From positions 62,001 to 126,000 of the forward strand of contig CAZPPS010000001.1 of assembly GCA_964588495.1 (NCBI GenBank): a DNA stretch of 64,000 nt, given 5' to 3'. A program made the translations under genes and the position numbers. The stretch comes from CAVPKN01 sp964588495 (lineage in GTDB: Bacteria > Chlamydiota > Chlamydiia > Chlamydiales > JAAKFR01). Positions 47,078 to 55,498 of this stretch are shown here, piece after piece. The notes below the pieces were generated by a model. The model did no database searches. It saw nothing but the letters and a program-made list of their open reading frames with translations, and was not told the DNA's origin. The first letter of the stretch is position 1. The number at the start of each line of letters is the position of its first letter.

Positions 47078-48717
47078 CGGCCTTCCTCCCCTTTCTTGCA
47101 GCCTTCCCCCTAGATGTCAGCGGTCCTGTCCTTTTTAATCTCCACAAAGGAGAGAGCAAAAGAGCCTTCGAAAATTATATGAGCCATGCCAAAGAGTGTG
47201 GAACGCATGATTTTGAGCTTTTGGGCCAAATTTCGAAAGTCCTGATTGAGCAGGGAATTGATTCAAAAGATCCTGAAGTGCAGCTCATGGCCATTTTTGG
47301 AGCCGGCATTGCCTCCTCTTCTGACCTTCTCCCCATTCTCCGAAAAGGAATTCATAGCTCGGATGGAAAAACCCAGTTGGTTGCCCTCTCCTATTTGGGA
47401 GAGTTAGAAGATGACACTGCCGATTCCATCATCCAAGAGGCCCTCTCTTCCCCTTTTTTGATTGTCCGTTTAGAAGCCCTTTTGATTTTGGCCAGAAAAA
47501 ATCACCCTGCGGTGCTCAACCATCTCGATGCTCTTGCCCTCAAAGTTCCCGATGAAGTGAAAAGTGTCTTTGGTCAGATTGCTGTCCATCTTGATGGAAT
47601 TGAGGCTTATCGTTATCTACAAAAACTTTTGAATGATCCCGATATCAATGTCCGCACAGATACTATTTTAGCTGTCGCAAATGCCGGAAGAGATGATTTC
47701 CTACCTTCTTTGCATGTCCTAGCAAACACAACTTCTCCTCTTCTCCAAGAAGCAGCAGCTGCAGCTTTTGGGACTCTCAAGGACCAAAATGCAATTGGAA
47801 AACTCAGAACTTTTGCAGAAAGTAAGCAAGAGAGCCTCAAAATCACAGCATTAGTAGCTCTTTGTGAACTTCAAGATACATCAGCTCTCGAAATTCTCAA
47901 AGAAAGTGCAAAATCGGGCTCCTTATGTGCCATCAGCGCCCTTGGACAGTTGCAAGAGGGAGGCCCGATTTTAGCCAAGCTTCTCACACATCCTGAGCGC
48001 GATGTCCGAATCAATGCACTTCTGGCTCTTTTGGAACAACACGATAAATCTGCCCTCAGTTGCCTTGAAGAGTTCCTGATCGAAGATGGGAAAGATATTG
48101 GGCTGTGGCGGATGCATTCGGCAGGCGGAGGGCTGAATATCTGGAAAACGATCCCGTCAGCTGCGCAGCAGGAAAAAAAATATCCGGGCATCAAAGAGCA
48201 GACTTTTTCTTTGCGAGAAAAAATGTTGATGCACTCTCTAGAATTTGAGGAAGCCGATTTCTTGAGGATCGCCCGTCTGATCTTTGAAAAAAAACAGAAC
48301 GAACTTGTTCCGCTTCTTTGTGTGCTGCTCGAAAATAAAAAAAGTGAAGGGGTGATCACCTTCTTAAAAGAGTGGCAAGCAAGAGCCGGTGCTCCTCTGA
48401 TTCGTAACTATTGTACCCTGGCCCTTTATCGCCTAAAAGTGGAAGGCCCTTACGAAGAGCAGCTGATCCGCTGGGTCAAAGAACAAGGAGGCTCTCAGCT
48501 GATCCGTTTCCGCGAAGATGACAAATCCAAGTCCTCTTTAAGCTGCGCCCATATCCTCAACCCCGAAGAGACCTCCCGTTTTCTCGTCGAAGCCTGCCAA
48601 ACTCTTGGATCTGCCCAAAACACAGCAGGAATTGAGCTGATTCTCCACGCCATTGCTTACGGAAATCCTAAAAACCGGTATGCTCTTGCAGGATTATTAC
48701 TGCGCTGCACGGAATGA
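47056..48717 (+). CDS. HEAT-repeat protein
   Basis: A 553-residue protein with a short hydrophobic N-terminus (~residues 5-18, possible signal) followed by HEAT-like helical repeats over residues ~60-330 (for example DPDINVRTDTILAVANAGRD and ERDVRINALLALLEQHD). The C-terminal 200 residues are helical without clear repeats. It overlaps maf by 22 bases and the LptD-like gene by 4. Function is unknown; the conserved place next to an outer-membrane protein gene suggests an envelope role (inference). Confidence 0.78.
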   Translation: MGLSSFLTAFLPFLAAFPLDVSGPVLFNLHKGESKRAFENYMSHAKECGTHDFELLGQISKVLIEQGIDSKDPEVQLMAIFGAGIASSSDLLPILRKGIHSSDGKTQLVALSYLGELEDDTADSIIQEALSSPFLIVRLEALLILARKNHPAVLNHLDALALKVPDEVKSVFGQIAVHLDGIEAYRYLQKLLNDPDINVRTDTILAVANAGRDDFLPSLHVLANTTSPLLQEAAAAAFGTLKDQNAIGKLRTFAESKQESLKITALVALCELQDTSALEILKESAKSGSLCAISALGQLQEGGPILAKLLTHPERDVRINALLALLEQHDKSALSCLEEFLIEDGKDIGLWRMHSAGGGLNIWKTIPSAAQQEKKYPGIKEQTFSLREKMLMHSLEFEEADFLRIARLIFEKKQNELVPLLCVLLENKKSEGVITFLKEWQARAGAPLIRNYCTLALYRLKVEGPYEEQLIRWVKEQGGSQLIRFREDDKSKSSLSCAHILNPEETSRFLVEACQTLGSAQNTAGIELILHAIAYGNPKNRYALAGLLLRCTE

Positions 48718-50792
48718 AGTCCCTTTTTTTAATCTCCTTTTTCTTACTCTCCTCTTTGTTTGCCAATGACGGTGTCGTTGTCGATTTGCGCAATCCTATT
48801 TATGAAGATGGAGTTTTGACAACAACAGAGGGGGGCGTATTGCAAGCTCCCGATTTACGCATTCAGGCGCAAAAGATCACGTACACAAAAAAAACTTGTG
48901 GAGAGCTCTCTATTGTCACAGTCGCCTGTGAGGGCAATTTACTCATCGACTATCAACAATTTGTCCTGGTTGGAGACTATTTTTACTTCGACTTTAATGC
49001 AAATACGGGCTTTTTGATCAACGGCAGAACAGCTGCTCCCCCTTGGCTTATCGGAGGAAAAGAGATCCATTTTATGGCCAATCAAAGCCTGATCATGATC
49101 GATGGCTTTTTGACTGCCTCCGAGGGCGAAATCAAAAATTTGTCTCTTTTTTCTCCCCATATTGTTTTAACAAAAGAGGGTATTCTCAAAGCCGCACACA
49201 TTAACTTGAGAGTCAACGAGGTTCCTGTTTTCTGGTTTCCTCAGATCCAGCTCAATCTAAATAAGGTGGGAGAATCCCCTTTCGGCTTTGAATTTGGATG
49301 GAGAGGCTTTTTAAAATCTTATGCCAGCGTACTTTACCGCTTTCTTTCGTGGAAAGAATTTGTCGCCATTGCAAGAGTCGATGGCTTTTTAGGACATGGC
49401 GTAGGCTTTGGTATTGAAACGGAATTTTGCCCCTCTTGGCGCCCTACAAAATTGTTTACCCGCAGCTATTACGCTTTTGATATCGCGTTAAATAACCCTA
49501 AACGGCGCGACCGTTACCGCCTCCAAGGGTCCTATTGTGACAAATTTTTTACCAACTTTACAATCGAGGGAAAGTATGATCTTGTCAGCGATGCCGACAT
49601 GGCAACAGAATATACCCCGAATGACTTTGCCCTGAAAACAGCGAATCGAACAGAAGTGCAGCTACGCACGTGCAGCTCTTCATGGATCGCTACTTTGTAC
49701 GCAAGAGCCCGCGTCAATAAATTCCAGTCTGTTCCGCAGCAGCTTCCCACCTTGTCTTTAAATATCCATCCATTTGAGATTCCCCATACCGGCATCATTT
49801 TTGAAAATGCTGCACAGGCAAGTTATCTCAATTACGTATTTAGCGAAGATGTTGTGAAGGCTCAAAACTTCTCATCTGCCAGGCTGGCCATTTCTCCTTT
49901 TTTATATAGACCCTTTTTTGTAGGGCCCTTGACCATCAAGCCGGAAGCTGGCTTTACAGGAATTGCCTATTCCAATCACAAGATTGTCGGCGTAGGACAA
50001 TTCAACGTAACCCTCGAATCTGCCCTATCAAAGAGCCACACATGCTTTAAACATGTAATTGAACCTTACCTGAATTATTCCTGCTTAACACATCCCACGC
50101 TAGCACCAGATGATCATCACATCTTTACCATCAACGACGGCTTAAACCGGCTCAATCTGATGCGCTTCGGAGCCCGCAACAGCGTGTTCACCAAAGGCAC
50201 ATGCGGCATTGTCAGAACTTTATGGATCGATCTTTGGGCAAATGCTTTCTTTGATACAAAAACGGTTCCTGAAGTTATCCCCAAAGGTTACATGAATCTG
50301 GAATGGCTGCCCACACCGCGGATGTTTCTAGGCATTGAGAGTGCCTGGAATTTTAGAAACAAAACCCTCGATTTTTTCTATAGTAGAGCCCAGTGGACCT
50401 TTAATGAAAACCTGGCAGTGAGCCTTGAATATAGACATCGGAGCCCATTTGCCTGGAGAAAGGCCGACTTTTACAATTTCATACTCGAATCGACTCGCAG
50501 TCAAGAAGAGCTACTTCGCTCCCCGCTTTCTCAAAAATGTGACACCTTTCTCTTCCGGATTTTTTCCCGCCCAACGCCCGATTGGACCATGAACTTTGAT
50601 CTGCGCCACGGCTGGAACCGCGATAAAACCAGAAAAAAGGATCGCCCACCCCAAAAAAACTTCCTCGAATACAAACTCGCTTTAAGTCGAGTCGTTTTCG
50701 AGCATTGGATCTTCACCGTCACCTGCGAAAAGCGGGAAGCTGATGATCACCGCATCTCTGCCAGCCTCGTGATGTCCCCTGGCCCTCCTTAA
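48714..50792 (+). CDS. LptD/OstA-like outer-membrane protein
   Basis: A 692-residue protein with a signal peptide (residues 1-17). The N-terminal ~150 residues have the OstA-like repeats (VLQAPDLRIQAQKITYT, then VACEGNLLIDYQQF), and the remainder alternates in beta-barrel fashion (FGFEFGWRGFLKSYASVLY and others). This matches the layout of LptD, which inserts LPS in the outer membrane, though it is shorter and divergent. It overlaps the HEAT-repeat gene by 4 bases. Followed by a palindromic repeat. Confidence 0.72.
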   Translation: MKSLFLISFFLLSSLFANDGVVVDLRNPIYEDGVLTTTEGGVLQAPDLRIQAQKITYTKKTCGELSIVTVACEGNLLIDYQQFVLVGDYFYFDFNANTGFLINGRTAAPPWLIGGKEIHFMANQSLIMIDGFLTASEGEIKNLSLFSPHIVLTKEGILKAAHINLRVNEVPVFWFPQIQLNLNKVGESPFGFEFGWRGFLKSYASVLYRFLSWKEFVAIARVDGFLGHGVGFGIETEFCPSWRPTKLFTRSYYAFDIALNNPKRRDRYRLQGSYCDKFFTNFTIEGKYDLVSDADMATEYTPNDFALKTANRTEVQLRTCSSSWIATLYARARVNKFQSVPQQLPTLSLNIHPFEIPHTGIIFENAAQASYLNYVFSEDVVKAQNFSSARLAISPFLYRPFFVGPLTIKPEAGFTGIAYSNHKIVGVGQFNVTLESALSKSHTCFKHVIEPYLNYSCLTHPTLAPDDHHIFTINDGLNRLNLMRFGARNSVFTKGTCGIVRTLWIDLWANAFFDTKTVPEVIPKGYMNLEWLPTPRMFLGIESAWNFRNKTLDFFYSRAQWTFNENLAVSLEYRHRSPFAWRKADFYNFILESTRSQEELLRSPLSQKCDTFLFRIFSRPTPDWTMNFDLRHGWNRDKTRKKDRPPQKNFLEYKLALSRVVFEHWIFTVTCEKREADDHRISASLVMSPGPP

Positions 50793-50821
50793 ACCTCACA
50801 GAATCTTGTAGTAAAAGAACG

Positions 50822-50905
50822 TCAACGCAGAGGCGCAAGAGACGCGGAGACACAAGCGAGAAGGTAATATTTTCTTTCTTTGCGCCTCTTGCGCCTCTGC
50901 GTTGA
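50822..50905. repeat. Palindromic repeat, family 1 (short form)
   Basis: An 84-base palindrome (TCAACGCAGAGGCGCAAGAG and CTCTTGCGCCTCTGCGTTGA as ends) with short AT centre. It lies between the converging LptD-like and P-type ATPase genes and may terminate both. GC-richer than the other copies. Confidence 0.8.
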
Positions 50906-50910
50906 AAATT

Positions 50911-53172
50911 CTACAGGCGATAAGAGTTGGCGATGACGAAGAGGCTGCTGAGGAGCATGGTGAAAGCGGCGAGCAAGGGATTAATGAGGCCGAAGAAGGC
51001 TAGGGAGACGGCTACGCTATTGTAGAAAAAGGCCCAGAAGAGGTTTTGGGAGATAATTCTTTGCCCTTTTCGGGCGAGTTTACAAAGGTCTGGCAGCCCG
51101 CTTAAATGCTCTGTTGTGAGAAGGATGTCAGAAACTTCGACTGCGAGGTCTGTTGCAGAGATTACCGAAATGCCAAGATCGGCAGCAGTGAGAGCGGGCG
51201 CATCGTTGACTCCGTCCCCTACCATGACAATCGGGCGCCCCTCTTTTTTTAAGGCTAAAATCTCTCCCCGCTTTTGAAGGGGATCTAGGCCTCCTTTTCC
51301 CCATAAAAGGCCACATTTTTGGGCGATGCTTGCGACTAATTGGGGCGCATCTCCTGAGAGAATGACTCCTTCGACCTGTGGCAGATCGGTTTTCAGTTGA
51401 TCGCCCAGATGGATTTTACCGATAAGAGCCCGATTTTCAGCAAAGTAGACAACCGTTTCCAGGTCATTGCGAGCCTCTATTTGGATTCCTTTTTCCTCTA
51501 AAAAACGGGCGGAGCCCAGATAGTAATCTTTATCCTGAAAGCGTCCCTCTAAACCTCTGCCCACGATTTCTTGCACACTATCCAAAGTTGCAGGCACACA
51601 TTGAAGAACCTCGGAAATCGCTGCAGAAATGGGATGATTGGAATGTGTGACCAAAGTTTTGAGAACATCTTTTTGAGAAATAGTTTCAAGCCCTTTTAAG
51701 ACTTTAAATTTTCCTTCGGTCAATGTCCCTGTTTTATCAAAAACAAAAAGAGGATTTTGTCCCAAAACAGCAATCCGGTTCCGGTTGCGAACCAAGGCTC
51801 CCCGTTCCGCAAATCGGAAAAAAAGGCGGGATTCTGCAAGGGGCGCTGCAATTCCAAGGGCACACGGACAGGAAATCAAAAGCACGGTGAGGGCACGTAC
51901 AGGACCAAAGAACAAAAGGCAAAGTGCTGCCAAAACTAAAACAGCAAAGACAAAAGTGCGTGTGATTTGATGAACAAGCCGAGAACTCTGATTTTTTTTG
52001 GCAAGATCATGCTCGACAAGCGAGATGATTTGTCCCAGAGCAGACCCAGCAGCATCTTTAGTGACTTTTAAACGGAAGCTTCCTTGCCGAACGATGCTTC
52101 CGGCAACCACTTTTGCCCCCACTTTTTTCTGAACAGGCAAGGCCTCCCCTGTCATGATCATCTCGTCCACAAGTCCCTGCCCTTCAATCACCTCTCCATC
52201 GAGAACAATCTTCTCACCCGTCCGAACAAAAAGGATATCCCCACAAGCAATTTCCTTGAGCGGCACAACCTCAAATTCCCCATTTTCTTGCACCTTACAC
52301 CCTTTTTTAGGCAGGAAATGGGTCAGCCGTAAATAGGTCTCTTTGGCAGAAAATTTGGCCTTTTTTTCCAAAATCTTGCCGAAAAGTGTAAACGACAACA
52401 CCATCGAGAGGGAATCAAAATAAAGACCTGTAAAATTAGCTCGAAATAGATTCCAGGACGAAAGGGCAAATCCTGTCATTACACCAATAAAAACCAGTGT
52501 CTCCATCCCAAAAAGGCCGCTTTTAAAGGAGACGACAACCCGTTTCCAAAGTGGCCATGCCGCATAGCTAATCAAGGGCAGAGTTAAAAAAAAAGAAAGC
52601 CAACCAAGCATCGGATCAAACCCTTCAACAGGGGCCCCAAAATGGGCCGCATACAAAGGGTAAGAGAACATCATGATATTGGAGCTGCAAAAGGCAGCGA
52701 CTGCAAACCTCACATAAAGGGATCGGGAAATGCTTTTTTTCTCTAAGGATAAAAGCTCAGAGGCCCCATAACCCAGTTTTTGGATCAGAGCGATCACTTT
52801 TTCTTTAGAAATGAGACAGGGATCAATAGTCACAACTGCCATATCCGTTGCATAGTCGACACAAGTCCTTAAAACTCCCTTTGTCTTCAGCAAAATCATC
52901 CGAATCGCATCGGCACAAAAGGGGCACCACAACCCATCTAGCTCTAGATGAAACTTGAGAGTCTCAGTTGTGATCGGTTCTTCAGCAATATGCAGCTCAG
53001 GATTTGAGACAACTCCTGCCTTGAGCGCCTCCTGAAACAGAGGGTGCGCCGAAAAGTTTTCATGCTTGCCAATGATCGCAAAGACCGTCAAACACCCCGC
53101 ACAGCAAAAGCTATGCTCCCCCTCCCGCACAGGATTTTTCGGCAATCTAAGATCACATAACGCACAGCTCAT
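50911..53172 (-). CDS. P1B-type heavy-metal (copper-type) ATPase
   Basis: A 753-residue metal-transporting ATPase. The N-terminus has a cysteine-rich metal-binding region (CALCDLRLP, CCAGCLTVF) then an HMA-like domain with WCPFC. The membrane CPC motif (SCPCALG), phosphorylation site DKTGTLTEG, the SNHPISAAI region and GDGVNDAPAL are present, so it should be active, probably on Cu+. The cysteine arrangement resembles FixI/CcoI. I place the start at the ATG at 53172; the frame extends to 53325 but runs through the -10 box and the duplicated HD-GYP end. Confidence 0.9.
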   Translation of the reverse strand: MSCALCDLRLPKNPVREGEHSFCCAGCLTVFAIIGKHENFSAHPLFQEALKAGVVSNPELHIAEEPITTETLKFHLELDGLWCPFCADAIRMILLKTKGVLRTCVDYATDMAVVTIDPCLISKEKVIALIQKLGYGASELLSLEKKSISRSLYVRFAVAAFCSSNIMMFSYPLYAAHFGAPVEGFDPMLGWLSFFLTLPLISYAAWPLWKRVVVSFKSGLFGMETLVFIGVMTGFALSSWNLFRANFTGLYFDSLSMVLSFTLFGKILEKKAKFSAKETYLRLTHFLPKKGCKVQENGEFEVVPLKEIACGDILFVRTGEKIVLDGEVIEGQGLVDEMIMTGEALPVQKKVGAKVVAGSIVRQGSFRLKVTKDAAGSALGQIISLVEHDLAKKNQSSRLVHQITRTFVFAVLVLAALCLLFFGPVRALTVLLISCPCALGIAAPLAESRLFFRFAERGALVRNRNRIAVLGQNPLFVFDKTGTLTEGKFKVLKGLETISQKDVLKTLVTHSNHPISAAISEVLQCVPATLDSVQEIVGRGLEGRFQDKDYYLGSARFLEEKGIQIEARNDLETVVYFAENRALIGKIHLGDQLKTDLPQVEGVILSGDAPQLVASIAQKCGLLWGKGGLDPLQKRGEILALKKEGRPIVMVGDGVNDAPALTAADLGISVISATDLAVEVSDILLTTEHLSGLPDLCKLARKGQRIISQNLFWAFFYNSVAVSLAFFGLINPLLAAFTMLLSSLFVIANSYRL

Positions 53173-53178
53173 GGTCAG

Positions 53179-53184
53179 ATTATA
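53179..53184 (-). promoter_or_regulatory. -10 box of the metal ATPase gene
   Basis: On the minus strand TATAAT lies exactly 6 bases before the ATG at 53172, with no ribosome-binding site; the -35 region is not consensus. This predicts a leaderless mRNA, like the divergent toxin gene. Confidence 0.45.
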
Positions 53185-53192
53185 ATCAAAGG

Positions 53193-53217
53193 TCGAATTG
53201 GTCGGGAGAAAGAATTG
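53193..53217. repeat. Duplicated 3' end of the HD-GYP gene
   Basis: TCGAATTGGTCGGGAGAAAG here matches TCGAGTTGGTCGGGAGAGAG at 53934-53953, the 3' end of the HD-GYP gene. Read on the minus strand in the matching frame, this copy encodes ILSPDQFDL and then TGA (stop 53191-53189), against FLSPDQLDI and TGA in the gene. The toxin-antitoxin pair lies between the two copies. Confidence 0.7.
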
Positions 53218-53224
53218 AATTTTC

Positions 53225-53253
53225 TTGAAATATTGTAGTTCATAAGCTACAAT
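53225..53253 (+). promoter_or_regulatory. Promoter and putative operator of the toxin-antitoxin pair
   Basis: TTGAAA (53225-53230), a 17-base spacer and TACAAT (53248-53253), 6 bases before the toxin ATG (leaderless). The perfect inverted repeat ATTGTAG-8-CTACAAT (53232-53238, 53247-53253) overlaps the -10 and is a likely binding site for the antitoxin or toxin-antitoxin complex. Confidence 0.6.
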
Positions 53254-53259
53254 GAAATC

Positions 53260-53595
53260 ATGGAATTCGACGTCGGTTTTCTTGAACTTGAAAATGACAA
53301 GTGCCCTTTTCTGGATTGGGAGCAAAAACTAGATAAATCAATCAGAGGAGAAGTTAGAGTCAGAATCAATAGGCTTCGTCTCGGGAATTTTGGAGATTGT
53401 AAGACCATCAAAGGAACTATAGGTTTATACGAACTCAGGATTCACTTAGGAGCAGGATACCGACTCTATTTTGGCAAAGCACATGACAAATTGGTAATTA
53501 TCTTATGCGGAGGATCCAAGCGCTCGCAAGAAAGAGATATCGAAAAAGCCAAAGAATACTGGCGGCAATACAAGTCATCGATTAGAAAGAGGTAA
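53260..53595 (+). CDS. HigB/RelE-type addiction module toxin
   Basis: A 111-residue toxin of the phage-derived Gp49-like (HI1419/'addiction module killer') RelE superfamily group. The pattern RVRINRLRLGNFGDCKTIKG, LYELRIHLGAGYRLYFG and GGSKRSQERDIEKAKEYW fits the family's core strands and helix. It probably cleaves mRNA at the ribosome. The antitoxin gene follows 3 bases later. The ATG coincides with the predicted transcript start. The pair lies between two copies of the HD-GYP 3' end. Confidence 0.88.
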   Translation: MEFDVGFLELENDKCPFLDWEQKLDKSIRGEVRVRINRLRLGNFGDCKTIKGTIGLYELRIHLGAGYRLYFGKAHDKLVIILCGGSKRSQERDIEKAKEYWRQYKSSIRKR

Positions 53596-53598
53596 AAT

Positions 53599-53913
53599 AT
53601 GGCAAAAGTAAAAAACTATAAAGAATATCTCTTGCAACAGCTGCGAGACCCTGATGAAGCTGCCGCTTATCTCAATGCTGCCCTTCAAGATGACGATCCC
53701 CATGTATTCTTATTGGCACTACGCGATATAGCTGAGGCTCAAGGGGGTATGAGCTGGCTTGCTGATCAAACGGATCTCAATCGAGAAAGCTTATATCGGA
53801 CTCTTTCTTTAAGAGGCAACCCCAGGCTCTTTAATTTAATGGCAGTACTTGATGTTGTAGGTTTGGAACTGTCCATACAGCCACAAATGAAAAAGAAATA
53901 TAAGCGCGCTTAA
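53599..53913 (+). CDS. HigA-type addiction module antitoxin
   Basis: A 104-residue antitoxin with a helix-turn-helix (about residues 45-75, GGMSWLADQTDLNRESLYRTL then SLRGNPRLFNLM) matching the HI1420 'addiction module antidote' family. It would neutralise the toxin encoded just upstream and repress the operon at the palindrome near its promoter. AGGTAAA-like sequence lies before the ATG. The toxin-first order is typical of higBA. Confidence 0.88.
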   Translation: MAKVKNYKEYLLQQLRDPDEAAAYLNAALQDDDPHVFLLALRDIAEAQGGMSWLADQTDLNRESLYRTLSLRGNPRLFNLMAVLDVVGLELSIQPQMKKKYKRA

Positions 53914-53926
53914 GTGCTTCTAATCG

Positions 53927-55477
53927 TCAGATGTCGAGTTGGTCGGGAGAGAGAAATTGGCGCGCAAACGGCATCCACGCACGGCTTTTAAAAAAGAGGC
54001 GCAAAAGTTCACTATCGAGATGCCCTTCTTTGGCCTCCTGTTGCATCATGCTATAGACCTCTGAAAGCGGAAGCTTTTTTTTGTAGGGGCGATCTGGGGC
54101 AGAAAGGGCTTCAAAGACATCTGCGATGGCTAGAATGCGGGCTTGAATCGAAATCTCCTCTTTTTTTAAGCCTCGCGGGTAGCCTTTGCCGTCGATCCGT
54201 TCATGATGGGAGGCTGCAATATCGGGAACTTTTCTTAAACCCTTGGGGAAATGGAGTCGCCTCAGCATTCTCTCACTCAAAAGGACATGATTTCTCAGAA
54301 TTTGAATCTCTTCCTTTGTTAAATTGCCTTTGGGAATTTTCAAATGTTCCAGTTCATCCGTGGTCAATAAATCTTGGCTCCGATTCAACCGGTTGATGAC
54401 AGATTCTGAAATTTCAACTTTTCCTTCATTGCATTGATGCAAAAAAAGGCGCTCTTCATTGAGCTCTTGCCAGGCATTGTGCATCTCATGATCAAAGGCG
54501 GCAAAGTCTTTTTTGGCCTCAATCCAAGCATCGGGATAGTGAGTTTCTAACCATTTTAGTTTTTTTAAAAGATTTTGAGTTTTTATTTTTTCAATCTGTG
54601 CATCTACGCGGGCATCGACAAGATCTATTCTATCCATAATGGCGTCCAATTTGTTTTTCCGCTCAATCAGATGTACAGGTGTTGCGATTTTGCCACAGTC
54701 GTGTAATAAAGAGGCAATTCTGAGCTCATAGAGCTCTTCATCGGAAAAATGGATCTCTTTGAAGGGTTCTTCGTCAGATTCATTGACGGCTTTGGCAAGA
54801 CTAAGAGCAATGATCGGGACACGCCTACTGTGATTGGCAGTCACCGGCGACTTTTCATCAATAGCTTCGGCGATCACTTGCGCAAGAGATTCAAAAAGTT
54901 CTAATAAGCTCTTCACCAATAACTGGTTTGTGAGTGCAACAGATGCTTGTGAGGCAAGGGAAGAGCTCAGATGTTCATCTGCTTTGGTAAAATGGCCGTG
55001 GGCAGGATTGATCAGCTGCAAAATCGCAATCACCTCTTCTTCATGATTGAGCATGGGAATTGTGAGAACAGCTTTTGTATGATGGCCTGTCAATGCATCA
55101 AATCGCTGCGCTGCTGAAAAATCAAACCCGGGAGCGTTGTAAACATCTTTGATGTTGAGCATTTTTTTGTGCTTCACGACATAAGCACCCATCAAGGTTT
55201 CATTTAATTTGCCATCGCTCAAATAGAGTGGAAGATCGGGAAATGGAACGGGGTGTTCTGAAGTTCCTCCCACATGAAAATTTAAACTATCTGATAGGAC
55301 GATTTCAAAGCGGAGCATTTTTTCGGGAGTGACTGTGTAAATAGTCCCCCCATCAGCTCCAGTCAGCATTTTCGCATTAAAAAGAATCTTTTCAAGCAAT
55401 GCGGCCGTATTGCGCTCTTTCGATAAAGCAATTCCGATTTCATTGAGTTGATGAAGGGTCTTTTGATCTATGCCCAT
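53927..55477 (-). CDS. GAF and HD-GYP domain protein
   Basis: A 516-residue protein with a GAF domain (~10-180) and an HD-GYP phosphodiesterase-type domain: HDCGKI, and HHERIDGKGYPRG, which is the GYP signature. Between these motifs is a helical insertion of roughly 95 residues beyond the usual distance. HD-GYP enzymes hydrolyse cyclic di-GMP, which chlamydiae are not known to use widely, so the substrate is open. I place the start at the ATG at 55477; the frame extends to 55513, overlapping the divergent gene. Confidence 0.85.
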   Translation of the reverse strand: MGIDQKTLHQLNEIGIALSKERNTAALLEKILFNAKMLTGADGGTIYTVTPEKMLRFEIVLSDSLNFHVGGTSEHPVPFPDLPLYLSDGKLNETLMGAYVVKHKKMLNIKDVYNAPGFDFSAAQRFDALTGHHTKAVLTIPMLNHEEEVIAILQLINPAHGHFTKADEHLSSSLASQASVALTNQLLVKSLLELFESLAQVIAEAIDEKSPVTANHSRRVPIIALSLAKAVNESDEEPFKEIHFSDEELYELRIASLLHDCGKIATPVHLIERKNKLDAIMDRIDLVDARVDAQIEKIKTQNLLKKLKWLETHYPDAWIEAKKDFAAFDHEMHNAWQELNEERLFLHQCNEGKVEISESVINRLNRSQDLLTTDELEHLKIPKGNLTKEEIQILRNHVLLSERMLRRLHFPKGLRKVPDIAASHHERIDGKGYPRGLKKEEISIQARILAIADVFEALSAPDRPYKKKLPLSEVYSMMQQEAKEGHLDSELLRLFFKSRAWMPFARQFLSPDQLDI

Positions 55478-55498
55478 ATATGCTAGTGTATACCATCT

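Noticed and set aside
47871..48359. 162-aa minus-strand ORF inside the HEAT-repeat gene
   Set aside because: Antisense shadow; serine-rich composition is typical of the complement of a leucine/glutamate-rich gene.
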